Assembly: GCA_014898415.1 (NCBI GenBank) | Contig: RCTD01000035.1 | Coordinates: forward strand, 248,001 to 312,000 | Direction of reading: 5' to 3' | DNA from: Stromatinia cepivora | Lineage: Eukaryota; Ascomycota; Leotiomycetes; Helotiales; Sclerotiniaceae | Length of the DNA stretch: 64,000 nucleotides | Shown: positions 11,908 through 24,256 of the stretch, one piece after another | How positions within the stretch are numbered: position 1 is the stretch's first letter | How the letters are laid out: each line of letters begins with the position of its first letter | Program-made: the position numbers and the translations under genes | The notes under the pieces: generated by a model | Database searches by the model: none | Seen by the model: the letters and a program-made list of their open reading frames with translations, nothing else | What the model was told of the DNA's origin: nothing

Positions 11908-13605
11908 CTACTCAAACAAAGTACCATCATAGTCCTCCCCACTCGTAATATTCGCAATGGTAATATTTCCAAAGCAGACATAATCATAATTTGCCATCGC
12001 CGTCACATTACTTTGACTCTCCAAGAACTTGTCCATCTCACACATTCCATCTACTCTGCCCTTGCACGCACCGCCTCGAATCGTATCTAATGGAAGTATT
12101 CCATGATTAAGTCTCATTCTGATAAATTTGTTCGTGGCATTTGTGGAATCATAGCCATATTGAGTAGGTGTATAATGAACCTTTGAAGTCCTTTCAGGGA
12201 ATGGGTCAGCGGAGCTGCAGCCGATAGTTTCCGTCACAAGACGAGCGCCGAAGGGCGTTAGGTGGGAGAGAATGAAATTTCTATCTGGATTGGGTGGGTA
12301 CTGTGTGAGGCTTGGGGCTTCTCGAAAATAATCTATACCCATTGCTGTCATAGCGGATACGATGATATCGTCGTGGGAGAAATCGGCGTAGAACTTTTGG
12401 TCCAATGGAAATGTGGTTGGATTATCGTCAAGGGTTGAATTTACGGACGTATTTGAGGAGGGAATGTATTGATGGTGGAGACGGGCGAGGAGCTCTTGGA
12501 CATAGCCGATTCCTTGAGCCCGTCCTGTGGGGTTTCCATACGCAAAATCGTACCAGTCTGTTGGCAATTTTCAGTATGGGAGGCGCATAAAAATCAACAG
12601 AGGTGCAAACTTACATATCATATCTAATGTACTCTCAAACCCGGCCCACTCATCTTCAGTGAATAGCCCGCAGAAGGCACTCATACCAATGTATGCATAC
12701 TCATATGCGCAGATACTTTGCATGGCATAGGTATCGTTATATGTAAATTCGAAACCAGAAGGTGCATATTTTTGTAATCTTTTGGTCGCACTGCCCAAAT
12801 ATCTGGGAAGATAAGTGTAAATATCATAATCTCCAAGGTTCCAAATTCCATCAGTATTGTCATTGGGACAACTGTCATACGATGCCAAGGTATTATTCTC
12901 GCTTCCTCCTTCAGTGATTATCACCACATCGAATCCTGCGGTCACGTTTTCAAAAGTAGGATCTGGGATGGTGGCATAACTAGGACCAAAAAATCCCAAC
13001 GCCCAGTTAATCTGGCTGTTCTCGATTCTTGATTGTGAGGTTGTGCGTAAGGTGACTTTGGGGCGTGCAGTGCCATTGGGGTAGAGAGGATCGTAGGCAA
13101 GTTGCCCAGCGGATGCACCATATAGAATTCTGCCATAACGATTCCAAAAACTCACACCGGCAGCAAATTCGGTAATTGCGCCCACTCCAGTCAAAAGACC
13201 GTTTTCGACCATGGGGTACTCATAACTGTTCAAAAAGGAAAGTGGGCCCGTGAAGGTCGCATTGGAAGACGTTGAGGTGAAATTGGAAACCTTCTCAGCA
13301 AAACGCTCATCATTCGCACCATCATCTACAGAACTGGTCTGAAAACGCTGCGCATGTCTTTGGAGAACTTGCACCGATTCCTTGACATGGTTAGTCGGCT
13401 ATAAGCATCGTTAAAGACAGAAACGTACAACTTGACAACCTTCCGGAAGCCCAACATAATCTACACCGAAATAATCTTCTTCATTATCAGCGTAAGGGGA
13501 AATTTCTCCCCAGTACTTCTGGATTTGATTGATATCGGTAAGGAGATGAGCAGCAGTAGCCGACGCCAACAAGGCGTTGGTAGCAACGACTGTGGAAAGA
13601 TACAT
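11908..13605 (-). CDS. Secreted histidine acid phosphatase (phytase family)
   Basis: A phosphomonoesterase of the branch-2 histidine phosphatase family, which includes fungal phytases. Exons on the minus strand are 13605-13429, 13380-12615 and 12557-11908, with introns of 48 and 57 bases, giving 530 residues. The start at 13605 gives a signal peptide (MYLSTVVATNALLASATAA) and is preferred over the in-frame ATG at 13668. Fungal family marks follow: YWGEISPYAD and GLPEGCQV. The catalytic histidine lies in QRHAQRFQ (H68); the HD proton-donor pair is H376-D377 in SHDD. The usual RHGxRxP box reads RHAQRFQ, so Gly is Ala and Pro is Gln. RHAQRFP-type boxes occur in fungal relatives, but the final Gln is unusual. 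Many N-glycosylation sites (NxT/S) support secretion. It lies head-to-tail with the glucanase gene upstream. Confidence 0.9.
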
Positions 13606-14802
13606 CGTTAGACGTAGTTTGGAGCGAAAGAATGAGAACAATTGAAGGCCTGCCAAGAACTCCACCACCTTGGGTTGGGCGTTGAGGTTATATATCTACG
13701 ATTGAGCAAAGTTTCTAGGCTTTGAGCCTTTGATCCTTGCCGGGTTGATTTTATTGGAACGAAAGCACTTGCCCTGTCTTCTGGCCTTCCTAAAGCGAAT
13801 AAAAGGTCCACGTGGGGAGTAGTGGCTTCTGAATTCCACTATTCCCCTGCATGGTTAAAGCATATTTCACGTTATCGGATTAATATTGATCGGGGAAGAA
13901 CCTCGTCACCCTTCCACAACCAACAATTGTTCAGCCATCTTTTATAAGGATGGCATGGGTGGATACTAGTCTTACATAGTGGATACTCCCCGTCGAGAAT
14001 TTCGGGACAAGCTATGGCCTAATGAATGGGGTTCATGCCGATTTACTAGCCTCTCATTGGTTGTAAGCCGGTACATACTCGGGGAATAATTAGTGCAGTG
14101 ATCTGGCAGGTTAAGCTTTTCCAGGATAAAGCTCAGGGAAGCCCCCCGCCATCCGCCGAAAAGAGAAGTTTAACTGATAACCTCGTAATGGAAATGGAAA
14201 AGTCTTGAAAGTGTTATCTCTTGCCATGCAAGGACGATACCAACAGTTGGATGATATGCGGCTCCAAGCACACCGTACTCTGTACTCAAAGCAAATGTGT
14301 CACGAATTTAACCCGGATAACAATGATCTTATAAACGTTCCATCATTCCATTGCATTGTGAAGACCGGATGGTGGACCCATTCATAGCCCCACCACCAAT
14401 TTCCTCCATAATCCACCCACCCCTCCTTTTGGTAACACACGGAGTAGAATTCTAAAACCTCAGATTAAATAACCTAAGCACTTGTAACGATTGTTGATAA
14501 GACGGGAAGTGTCGGTAGCGATAGAAATGAAATAAAGTGAACAAGATACGAGTCATATCCAAAAGAATGAGTCTCCGGGCATAAAGGGGATATGCCTAGA
14601 ATTGTTAGAAATTGACATGAACTCCGGAGAAGCGTGGAAGGAAAAACGGAAGATTAATTAATTGTTAGGATGGGGGCGAAGATTTGCGACGATGAGATGG
14701 CAAGGTCCAGTGAGTTGCCGCCAAGAACTTTCCCAAGAACCGATCCAGGAAACGGGGACGCTTCGTGAATGAAGTCTTTCTTGCCTTTCCAGATTCCATA
14801 TT
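13606..14802. other. Intergenic region between phosphatase and glucanase
   Basis: About 1.2 kb containing the promoter of the phosphatase and the 3' end of the upstream glucanase. No further gene or repeat is supported. Short open frames on both strands have no features of protein. Confidence 0.5.
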
Positions 14803-16164
14803 CTAGTCGGCTGGATTCAAGTGTGATGGCATGTTTTGTTCTTCTTCTGGAGCTGATTGATTTCCATGGAAAATACCAGGAGAGTTTTCGTCGGTGGAAT
14901 TATCATTTTCGCCTGTGCCCACCTTGCTTTGTCCGTATGCATTGTTGCCGCCGACCGTTACGATCAAAGAAGCGGGCGTTGAATCATTTATGGCGCCGCA
15001 TTGGTTAACACCTCCATCAGGCGTGACATCATCATATGGAAAGCAGTAACCGAGACCATCGACGTTTGCAGCGTGGACAATTCTAGCATAGTGGTTTGTA
15101 ATTGTATTTCTGTAGTATGTTGAGACCACTTCATTGTTCGGCTGGAAGGAATCGATTAAAAGAGTTGAACGATTGAATGCAGCATCGAGCCGTGCGCCAA
15201 TGTTCAAAAGTTGATCAGTGTTGACAGGCTGGGCTGCAAAAGCGCCTGACGCGCCGCCAAATATATCGGCGGCCGATGGCTTTGTGAATGAGCCGATGCT
15301 ACTGAACGACAAGAAAGTGAGGTTGGATGTCAATCCAAGGACATCTCCCCATGATGCTTGAGTATTGACAGTTAGGGGAGTGCCAACATATTTAGCCCAA
15401 ACAGCATTGACGTAGCTGGTCCAATAGTTTTGGAATAGTGCCGAATTAAAGACTATGCCTTGAGTTGGGTTGAAGGCTCTCAAGTTTACACCACCGTTCT
15501 TAATAATGAGTTGGTCCCAGCCGGCCCCATCAATCGCATTTTGTGCTATTAGACCATTGCAGACCGTAGCCAATCCATTTGAAGGCAAACCTCCAACATG
15601 TTTCACTGCACCGCTTGTACTATTCAGTGTCAAAGCAATAGGAAGGCACACAAAATCCACATAGGTAATATTTGCAAAAACCTCGTAGCTGTTGTATGTA
15701 AATTCACAAAAATCCCAATTCTTCAGATAGTTCGGATCAGAGGTATTGCTGACTGAGGGTTCAACCAATCCAGGTCCCGCAATCCCCGAATTGAGCAGAA
15801 ATGTCAAAGTACTTCCAACGGAGAACCAAATCCGACCGCCTGCAATGTATGGAACAGTGACTGTTGTAGTAGAGCCAGGAGCTCCTAGCGGGATGGCACA
15901 GTCTGCTTCCAAGGCAGATCCATTAGATGATGGATTTGTAGGGTAATACAGGGTCGATCCGTCGGCTTGAAGGACCACCACAGCATAGTTGTTGTTAATG
16001 GCAAGACCGGTAATGTATGCATAAACGGTGTTTGAGGAACTTTGATTGACAAGTCCTACGGTAAGTGCACCGGTAGTAGCTGCAGCCTCCAATGTTTTGG
16101 TCTCCGGCGAGAACAGAACGTTCTCCTTCTTCTGCTTTGCGATCACATCCGAGATAGTAGTCAT
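14803..16164 (-). CDS. Glycoside hydrolase family 64 beta-1,3-glucanase
   Basis: A 453-residue single-exon protein of the GH64 / thaumatin-like superfamily, which cleaves beta-1,3-glucan to release laminaripentaose in characterised bacterial members. The core block reads KNWDFCEFTYN then NITYVDFVCLPIALTL. Its E154 and D170 are 16 residues apart, matching the spacing of the acid/base pair known for the Streptomyces enzyme. The N-terminal half is a beta-rich barrel domain; the C-terminal half holds a second mixed domain ending in a low-complexity acidic tail. No signal peptide is visible at the chosen ATG and no extra upstream exon with one was found in the 5' leader, so it may be cytosolic, secreted unconventionally, or missing an exon. 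Likely roles are wall remodelling or glucan use. Confidence 0.88.
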   Translation of the reverse strand: MTTISDVIAKQKKENVLFSPETKTLEAAATTGALTVGLVNQSSSNTVYAYITGLAINNNYAVVVLQADGSTLYYPTNPSSNGSALEADCAIPLGAPGSTTTVTVPYIAGGRIWFSVGSTLTFLLNSGIAGPGLVEPSVSNTSDPNYLKNWDFCEFTYNSYEVFANITYVDFVCLPIALTLNSTSGAVKHVGGLPSNGLATVCNGLIAQNAIDGAGWDQLIIKNGGVNLRAFNPTQGIVFNSALFQNYWTSYVNAVWAKYVGTPLTVNTQASWGDVLGLTSNLTFLSFSSIGSFTKPSAADIFGGASGAFAAQPVNTDQLLNIGARLDAAFNRSTLLIDSFQPNNEVVSTYYRNTITNHYARIVHAANVDGLGYCFPYDDVTPDGGVNQCGAINDSTPASLIVTVGGNNAYGQSKVGTGENDNSTDENSPGIFHGNQSAPEEEQNMPSHLNPAD

Positions 16165-18705
16165 AGCTGCAAATCTTGAGTGAATGTTAAGTTGTTGTCA
16201 GTTCCTCAACTTATTCTCTATCTTAATATATCTTTAAGCCCTTCTTTTGCCAAGGAGGAGCTTCTTTACCCTCGGAAGGAGTGTAAATGTTGATGACTAG
16301 ATTCGTCGCTGTTGTTGTTGGAGTCTGTGAGGTATGACTATGATGGTGTCTTGTGGGCCCATATAAAAATCCGAATAGCATGGTCAGATAGGAAGACTGA
16401 AGCGGCAGAGAAAACCTTCTGGGCTAGGGAAGAGAAATTCAGTATCCAATCCTAAGGTATAGCAGGGCAGGAATCAAGAGAGTATTACGGCGAGACCTTG
16501 ATATCGGCGACGGCGTGAATCTTTTGGGTTTAGCTTGTCGGCCTTTTCTCCTCATTGGCAAAAGCCAGATACAAGGGATTATTCACCTGGGGATAGAGAT
16601 GAGCCTGATTATTGCACGGGATTAATAACCGTCGCATGCTCTCCTGTCTGCAATCATAATCCCAGTATTATGACGGCATTGTGTAAATCACCACCTGTTT
16701 TTGGTTTCAGGAAAACAAAAGGATGCCTTAACTATGATGACAACATCAGACGTGGGGTAAATCTACTCGATTTTCATATCAGTCTTCTGACCTAATCACC
16801 AGCAGTGTATCCCGTCGGAGTGAAACCATGATTATGCATATGCCGACCGAGGACTTTCCCGAAAATTCATAAAGGCCCGAATCTATACAGGAAAAAGATA
16901 GGCTCCCAGTACCGGTGTTCGCGTTACAGGGGCCAGAAAAGTTGATTTTAAAATCCGTAGACGATGAAGGGTTCTGAAGTGGTGAGTTGCATTATGCGTA
17001 GTTGAGGACTGGAATTAATCAAGAGAAATCTATAAGCCTACCATAGGGAGACTACGGCATTTTAATTTCCTTTTGCAGCCATTCATATTCGCTAATCGTG
17101 ATCCTGCCGCCCCTATTCCCATCACACCAGCACCACTGAGCGGCAACCCCACAATCAGGAATGTAGTTGGGAAATAGTCCCCATCTAAGCGCTTAAGATT
17201 GAATATCGTGAGCTTTGAAGATCTCCATCGTTTCATATGCTATAAATTTGACAGGTTCGATTTTGACTTATTAGCCATGATCAGAAAACGTAGCGCTTCC
17301 AAATACCAATTTTCCTGAAGGGAGTATTTATATAAAGCAGAATTGCCAGGAAAAGAAGATTTTTCCGCAAATCATAAAAAGCAAAGGGAAAGGATTTTGA
17401 AATGGCCGTTTAGTGGTTTGGTATCAGCTGTGATGGATCTTGATGGCATGTGTAAGAAACGAAATGTACAGGGTATTGGCAACTGCGCGGTAAGAGGCTG
17501 ATCACATAAACCAAAGATACTCAGCTTGTATGCCTTCAAGATCTCGATTTCAACCGCACAGAATAGTGTTGGTTTAGCTGGGAGAAATAAGTTTGATTTT
17601 GCGTCAGAGGAGTGTCTAACAACCCAAATATCTATTGGGTTTTATCGATGGATAGCGTTACACTCGGACTATTATAATGAATCTGTACGCCCCTCTTATT
17701 ATTAGCTAAAATGTATGGTTGAGTTTGCTCAAGTAAAGAGAACATCGAATTTATTGTCAGAATCATTATGGTGCACTCAAAGTTGTGCACAATGTGTGTG
17801 TGTTGAGTATATTTGAAGAAAGAACATAAAGCAAGGAGACATAACACCCAGGTTTCGAAGAATATCCATAATCATTTGGCTAGCATCATACCCATCGAAT
17901 CTTCCTTGTTTTTGAAATATCCAGAAAGTTCCTGGACAATATCCATTCGGTCCATGTAGTCAATTAATTGATTTTGATAATTTGACTGGATTCGGCCAAG
18001 GCGATTACACCGCCAACTTGATTATTTGCGCTAACCTAAAATGGCGATATGATGGCAGAATTCGAGGCTGGGCCAATGCAGTAAGTATGTTCTTCGAATG
18101 TTCCTTCAATTGACAGATCCAACAGGATTTCCATTCAAAGTGTCTTGTTGCACGAAATTCACCAAATTGTCCGGATAATTATTTCGCTCTTGACTTCTTG
18201 TATCACAAGGCCTACTCATCCTCCATTACAAAATAGACGCAATATCCTAAGCTCTTGCTGGAGTTCCACGCCACCTCGAACCTTTCGCGATTCCCAGATG
18301 GTTATGCATCGATTGCCATTTCCATCCACTCCATTGCCTGAATTCTGAGCGTTACATGTCGTGGTTCTTCTCGCACAACCCGAGTCAAAGTTGTAGCTCA
18401 TTGCCAATCAAACGAATCTCAGACAAGTGGTGGAAAGCACAGCATCAGCATAAAATTGTAATACGGTCGGCTTAGAGAGCTTGAAACATCAGCAGCCCAT
18501 AGTCGAATCTTGTTTGGCAACTGCATCATCTGCCAATAGAATCGTGAAGGACATCCGAGCAGCGGGCCCAGGCGAGCGAGCAGTGGCGTGAGGTTTTTTC
18601 CAAGTGGCTCCGAAATCGAATTCTTATGGTGGATGCACAGTCTGAGAGCATCATACAAGACTGATACGACCTTGTGAAGCTTCAGTTCGGTTCCAAGCGT
18701 CGAAT
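16165..18705. other. Intergenic region upstream of RIC8
   Basis: About 2.5 kb with no supported gene. A minus-strand open frame at 18419-18718 contains NKIRLWAADVSS, which faintly recalls a helix seen near the N-terminus of some fungal NACHT/ankyrin proteins, but there is no continuation and it overlaps the RIC8 start. The first part holds the glucanase promoter. Confidence 0.4.
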
Positions 18706-20382
18706 ATGTCCATCTCAAGTACTAGAACATCTTTGTCTTCCCAGGAATTAACCGGCGAGGGTATATCTGTAAATGCGAAAGGGATTTATGGTATAGTTTG
18801 CTAACAATTATGGGTAGCAAAATTGGCAGACGTCACCAAAATCGTAGAAAGTCTCAAGGTAGATTTGGAGAAGATTAGCCTTTTGCCGCATCGTAAGTAT
18901 AAATTAGTCTCTAGAAATTCAAAATATACTCATTCCTCTCTGCAGAACGGGATGCACTCCTGGAGCAATTGAAGGTGTATGGCCGTGACCCCACCAATGC
19001 AGACCCAATCTTCACCAAAGAGGTAGGTGACACACATCTGCACGCAAGGGATCTCTAATTCTCGCGATAGGGCATCGAGACTCTTTCAAGGCATGCCTTC
19101 AATAGCCCTTCAAAAACCACTTCTCGAAATGCGCTCCGATGCCTCGCAAACGCCCTGCTCTTGAAGCCAGACACACGACAAACATTGGTTAGTTTGGGTT
19201 ATGATGCAAAGGCTTGCACTGTACTCAAAGATAGAAATGGGTCCGTCGACGATGAGTTTTTATTATCTAGGATTATCTTCCTCACAACTTACGGTACAAC
19301 CATCAATATCGAGAATCTCATCGATCAATGCCATTTAGCGGACGCCATTTCACATAATATTGCCAACCATGCAAGAGTTCACAGTGCGAAGCAGAAAAAA
19401 GTCAAGCAATTAGATCCAATGGAGGATATGGCTCTTGCTGAATCGCTCAAACTTCTTTTCAATATCACACATTTCTGTTCACAACGAAACTCCAGCTTCT
19501 CACAAGCACTGCCTCACATCTTATCTATTCTTGATAAAAGAGAAATAATTCCGAATACGCCTCTCGAATCCCCCATCTCGCAACTTATCAACACCCTTAT
19601 CAACCTCCCTCTTGAAGATTCTGGAAATATTAGCGTGTTATTCCCTAAAGCAAATCCACACTCCCATGTCGAGAAATTTCTTGAACTCCTCGATCATTCC
19701 ATCAATAAATATAAGGACGAAGAACTTGAGCAACTTGTCTCACCACTACTCACCCTCATTCGTAGATTGTACGAGATCAGTCCTTCGGAAGTTCGTCAGT
19801 TCATGCAAGCCCGGTTGCTTCCAAGTGAAAAGGACCGTGAGCAACCTGTAGGCCGAGGAGAATCATTGTCTGCTCGCTTGATTCAATTATCTACAAGTCC
19901 CATGGCGCCTCAAGTTCGGGAATCTATTTCAGCATTGCTATTTGAGCTGTCTAATAAAGACGCCAGCATGTTTGTTCAAAATCTTGGCTATGGTTTTGCC
20001 TCTGGTTTCCTATTCCAGCACAACGTTCCCATCCCAGAAAATGCTTTCGAAGCATGGAGTACAGAAAATGATAAGGACGACGTCAAGGCAAGATCCAGCC
20101 ACGATAGTGGGAAAGCAGTCAATCCTATTACTGGACAACTTCTCGAAGCTGAAGAGAAGATTAATGTGCCAGAGATGAGTCAGGAGGAGAAAGAGAGGGA
20201 GGCTGAAAGATTATTTGTCTTGTTCGAACGGTATTCTAGGAATCCTCTGAGTACAAAAATCATCAAGCTGACATATTAATAGATTGAAGAAGAATGGGAT
20301 CATCACTGCGAAGAATCCTATGGAGGAAGCATTACAACAAGGACGGTTTGAAGAGTTGGACGATGATGCAGAATCAGATTGA
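18706..20382 (+). CDS. ric8: RIC8 (synembryn), G-alpha chaperone and guanine-nucleotide exchange factor
   Basis: Fungal RIC8 binds G-alpha subunits of heterotrimeric G proteins, aids their folding and stimulates GDP release, so it governs growth, conidiation and virulence signalling. Five exons are supported: 18706-18760, 18818-18892, 18946-19022, 19071-20230 and 20283-20382. All phases agree and the product is 488 residues, normal for the family. Family landmarks include ISLLPHQRDALLEQL, YGRDPTNADPIFTK, TTSRNALRCLANALLL and FLTTYGT near the N-terminus, then an armadillo-like helical body, an NPITGQ segment and a C-terminal GRFEELDDDAESD acidic end. The last intron (52 bases) is easily missed, and reading through it gives a false stop at 20279. 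The first exon is short and rests on a good donor and a GCTAAC branch site. Cytosolic and membrane-associated by family knowledge. Confidence 0.93.
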
Positions 20383-20907
20383 GGAAGGATAGTATGATAC
20401 GCGAGATGAGACTAACAGGTTGCTGGCAACTTTCACTTCACATATATACCGATAATTTTGGTGAATGGTATAAATAAATGTTAATAAGGTTTTTTTTCTT
20501 CCGCCCCTTTGAAAAAATGGATGGAAATATTACTTGGATATGCAATTGTGCTGCAGCATGTCACAGATATTATGCAATTCAATCTAGGTTATTGAGTCTG
20601 GCCAATCAGGGCTAGAGTCAGTGATTCTAGTCTTCACTGTCATCAGATGGATATTCACCTCCCGATCTGCAGTGCAACTATGCCCGACATTTATTCACAT
20701 ATAGCAACTCAATCTCGGCAGTTTATATGCCACTCCAATCACACAACATGCGATAAGTGATATTTTATTCACTTCTCTTTACAGACAGGAAAGAATTTTT
20801 GATATGTTCTTTTTCTGCCGTGTTACAGTTCTGCAATATCTCCTCTCTTAGATCGAACCTCACCAACAAGTGCACGGCAGTTTCTACTGTTGCCGAACAA
20901 GGAAATC
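20383..20907. other. RIC8 3' flank and amidase promoter
   Basis: About 500 bases between two plus-strand genes. A T-rich run near 20490 probably belongs to the RIC8 3' end. No gene is seen. Confidence 0.45.
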
Positions 20908-23092
20908 ATGTCTCACTCCTGGGGAACTCTAGCAGCAGAAAGAGCATCTTTTATTATGAAAAAAATCCCCCTTGAATGGAGACTTTCGCCGAATGACCTC
21001 TCATATGCAAGAATTCAGCGAAGCATCACCGGGCCTTTTATTTGCAAATATCTAGATCAATTTGAACAGGAATACCTAAACCATGACTCGATTTCAATAC
21101 TGAGGAGGATTTGGAATGGGGAATGGACTGCTGTTCAATGTGTACGGGCTTCTTGCAAGATTTCTTGTATTGCCCACCAAATCGTAAGTTCCATAATTTC
21201 GATCTATCCTGTTTTCAATTGCGCCTCTGTTTAAAAAAGGGGTATACAACTCACTCAAATAGAATCCTTGCTTGCTCAATATAATGATACCCGAAGCATT
21301 GGAAAAGGCCAGGAAGTTAGACCAATCCTTTCAAAAGTGCCGGGGTTCGGTAAGGGGATTTCTTCACGGTCTTCCAATAAGTGCTAAAGATCAATTTCAT
21401 GTAAAGGGTTCAGATACTACCATGGGTTATGTTGGATGGATTGGAACTTTCGAAGGAGATGGTGATAGTACTAAGGTGGGAGCGGTAGATAGTCAAATTA
21501 TCTCGGATTTGGAAGGACAAGGTGCAGTGGTTTTCTGTAAGGTATGTATTTCCCCACAACTTTTGGAGGATATAAAATTAAGCTGACAACTGGATAGACC
21601 AGCTTGCCACAAACTGTTCTGGTAAGCTTCAATTCCTGTCTGAGCATTAGTAACATCATGGTAATCATTATCTAGTATGATGAAACTATAAATAATATCA
21701 TCGGCCAGACACTTAATCCAGTCAATCGGCTTTTGTCCTGTGGAGGCTCTTCTGGAGGTATATGACAATTCTTTCTTGGTATGAATGTTCACGGTCTAAC
21801 GCAACATTGCAGGCGAAGCAGCACTTATCTCCATGGGTGGGAGTTCATTGGGAATGGGTACTGATATTGGTATATCATTCCCTTCTTCATACCTCCGAAC
21901 TGTTGACTTACGGCAGTTCAGCAGGTTCTGTTCGTGTCCCAGCTGCATTCTGCGGCATTTACGGTATCAAACCCAGCCATAATCGATTTTCCTACAGAGG
22001 AGTTGCTAATACTGTTCGTCCAACACACCATTTCATCCCAACTGTTCCTCAGAGCTCACTCATCATACTGACTACTCTTCCGCAGAATCCCGGACAAACA
22101 CTAATTCCCTCCTCTGTAGGTTTCCTTTCTCGCTCGCTCGAAGGCCTAGAATTAGTCATGAGCAGTCTCCTCTCAACCTCACCTTGGCTTCGCGATCCAG
22201 CCGTTGCTCCAATTTCCTGGCGTAAGGAGGATAGACTTAAAGCCAGAAAAAGGCTCAAATTTGGCATATTTTGGTGGGATGGAATGATACAACCTCATCC
22301 GCCTGTTACACGGGCACTGGAAATGGTTGTCAATGCTTTGAAAAATGCAGGACATGAGGTATTCTTTTGTTGTGACGCATGATTACATACAGGCGTGCTA
22401 ATAATAGATTCAGGTCGTGGATTGGTGTCCACCATCTCATAGTATACCAGAGCGGCTCCACGCATGTTGTTCCATTTCCTAGTATATGCCCAGCAACTAA
22501 TAGACCTACAGCCATCAATAATGAATGCAGATGGTTCTCACCATATCCAGCAACAATTGGCGCTATCGGGTGAACCATTAATCAATGATTTACAAGACTT
22601 CTACACATTAAAAACACCAATGTCTCTTCTCGAATACCAAGATCGAGCACTGCAACTGCGAGATTATAGGCAAGCATACTCCGATTACTGGAATAGTACT
22701 GCAGATGCAAATGGAAACATGGTCGATGCAGTATTAATGCCAGCAGCACCTCACGCTGCCGTCATACCTGGGAAATGGGTACATCTCGGTATGTCCTCTA
22801 ATCAATTTTTAGTAAATAATGTAAGCTGATGCTAAGAAACATAGCATATACGGAAGTACTCAATCTGCTTGATTACACGGCATTGGTTATTCCAGTTACA
22901 CATGCAGATAAGCATGTAGATAAACTACATACTTATATACCGGTGAGTGAGAAGGATTCGAGAAATTGGATAGCGTATAATGCGGAGATATATGATGGTG
23001 CGCCGGTGGGGATACAGATTGTGGGGAGAGTTTGTGAGGAGGAGAAGATTATTGGGGTGGCGGAGGTTGTGGAGGGGGTTTTGGGGAGATGA
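20908..23092 (+). CDS. Amidase-signature hydrolase (acetamidase / fatty-acid-amide-hydrolase type)
   Basis: A serine amidase of the amidase signature family, which splits amides to acid and ammonia. Supported exons: 20908-21183, 21263-21541, 21598-21621, 21676-21757, 21813-21869, 21922-22013, 22086-22358, 22414-about 22441, about 22483-22788 and 22845-23092. The catalytic triad is complete: K134 in GLPISAKDQF, S218 in CGGSSGGEAA and S242 in GTDIAGSVRVPA, with 24 residues between the two serines as in fatty-acid amide hydrolase. Other family blocks are AAFCGIYGIKPS, YRGVANTNPGQT, SGEPLI and DGAPVGIQIVGR. The introns are small. One junction, 22414-22510, is unclear: the frame changes and only an unusually short intron (about 41 bases) or a frameshift explains it. 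The gene is therefore probably functional but could carry one lesion. Substrate is unknown. Confidence 0.82.
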
Positions 23093-24256
23093 GGGGGGTG
23101 GAGAGGGGGATTTTTGAGATAGGCGAAGGGAAGGGCAAAAACCTGCCTACCTAGGATTGCGTTGTTTTTAACAATGGTATTTGATCATCTGACCTTAAAA
23201 GGCAAGAGGTTCTGAGCTGGCCGGGAAACCTTTGCGACAACGCGTGATTCTCATCCGATATCATGGAATAAGGAATTTAAAATCCCTGAGAATTTTATAA
23301 TAATATATTCTTCTCCGATGGAATCTAGAGGAGACATATCCTCAAAGGCTCAGATTATTTGAATACTGGTCATTCTCAACTAATATATGAAAAATAAAAG
23401 ATTCCTTAAGCATGATAGGTTCGTCGCTATTTTTCATCTTCACCGCCATGACTACTATATACTTTACTCCACGACTTTCTTCTCGGGATTACCGTAAGGC
23501 CTGTAGTTTGTTATATCTAACCGGTTCTGGGGTTTTGGATGGTGGGTAATCTTAATATACACAACAGAGAAGGCGGAATTCTTGCACTGATTCTTGGGCG
23601 AAATGATCTGGCGTAGAGTCAATTAAAAAATTGAGTGGAAATGATGAAATAAAATGAATATATTGATATATTTTTGAAGGACAGTAGGTTATGGTAGAGG
23701 ATTAATTTTTACTTGCAGTGAAAACCAACGAGGAGATTTTTCATATTCGCTGAAACGAAACACGGAGATATATTTTAATAATTTATCTAGTTCTGATATT
23801 GAAAGAAAGGAAATGTAAAAATTCATCATTCTACCCCTCCATCAATCCACCTTTCTAAACTCTGTCCCATGTTGACACAATTACATAATAGTCTGCCTCC
23901 ACGGCAGTGGCCCCCTGAGGGCTCCGCTGAATACTTGCAAGTAATTATTTTTCATTTATTGTAGCTATAAGATTTTTTATTATAATCAAGGATAAGTAGG
24001 TTTTCAATAATCCGGATCGGTAGATTAGATTTAAACTTTCAATAATCGAAATTCTTTAAATATTTTAATATAATTTAATATCTCAATTAATTTGAATATC
24101 TCAATTGATTTGAATCTCTCAATTAAATTCAGGAATCCAAAGTTTCTTATTATTGGATTGCGTCCGGGACACCCATGGCTCGCTACGCTCGGAACTGAAT
24201 TAGTGTATGATGATAGATTACACTCACCGTCCCAACAACTGCACGATCGCGCAAAC
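23093..24256. other. AT-rich intergenic region before the tRNA gene
   Basis: No gene is supported. The stretch becomes AT-rich from about 23,600 on. An 18-base unit (ATCTCAATTRATTTGAAT) is repeated about three times around 24,080-24,130. A GC-rich patch around 23,900-23,930 could form a small hairpin. The short minus-strand open frame here is not credible. Confidence 0.45.

Noticed and set aside
8236..16164. Secondary-metabolite gene cluster
   Set aside because: A reductase, a regulator and two hydrolases are present, but no polyketide, peptide or terpene synthase core gene is found anywhere in the window.
18419..18718. Minus-strand frame of 99 residues with NKIRLWAADVSS
   Set aside because: A faint likeness to fungal NACHT/ankyrin N-termini, but no continuation, and it overlaps the first exon of RIC8.
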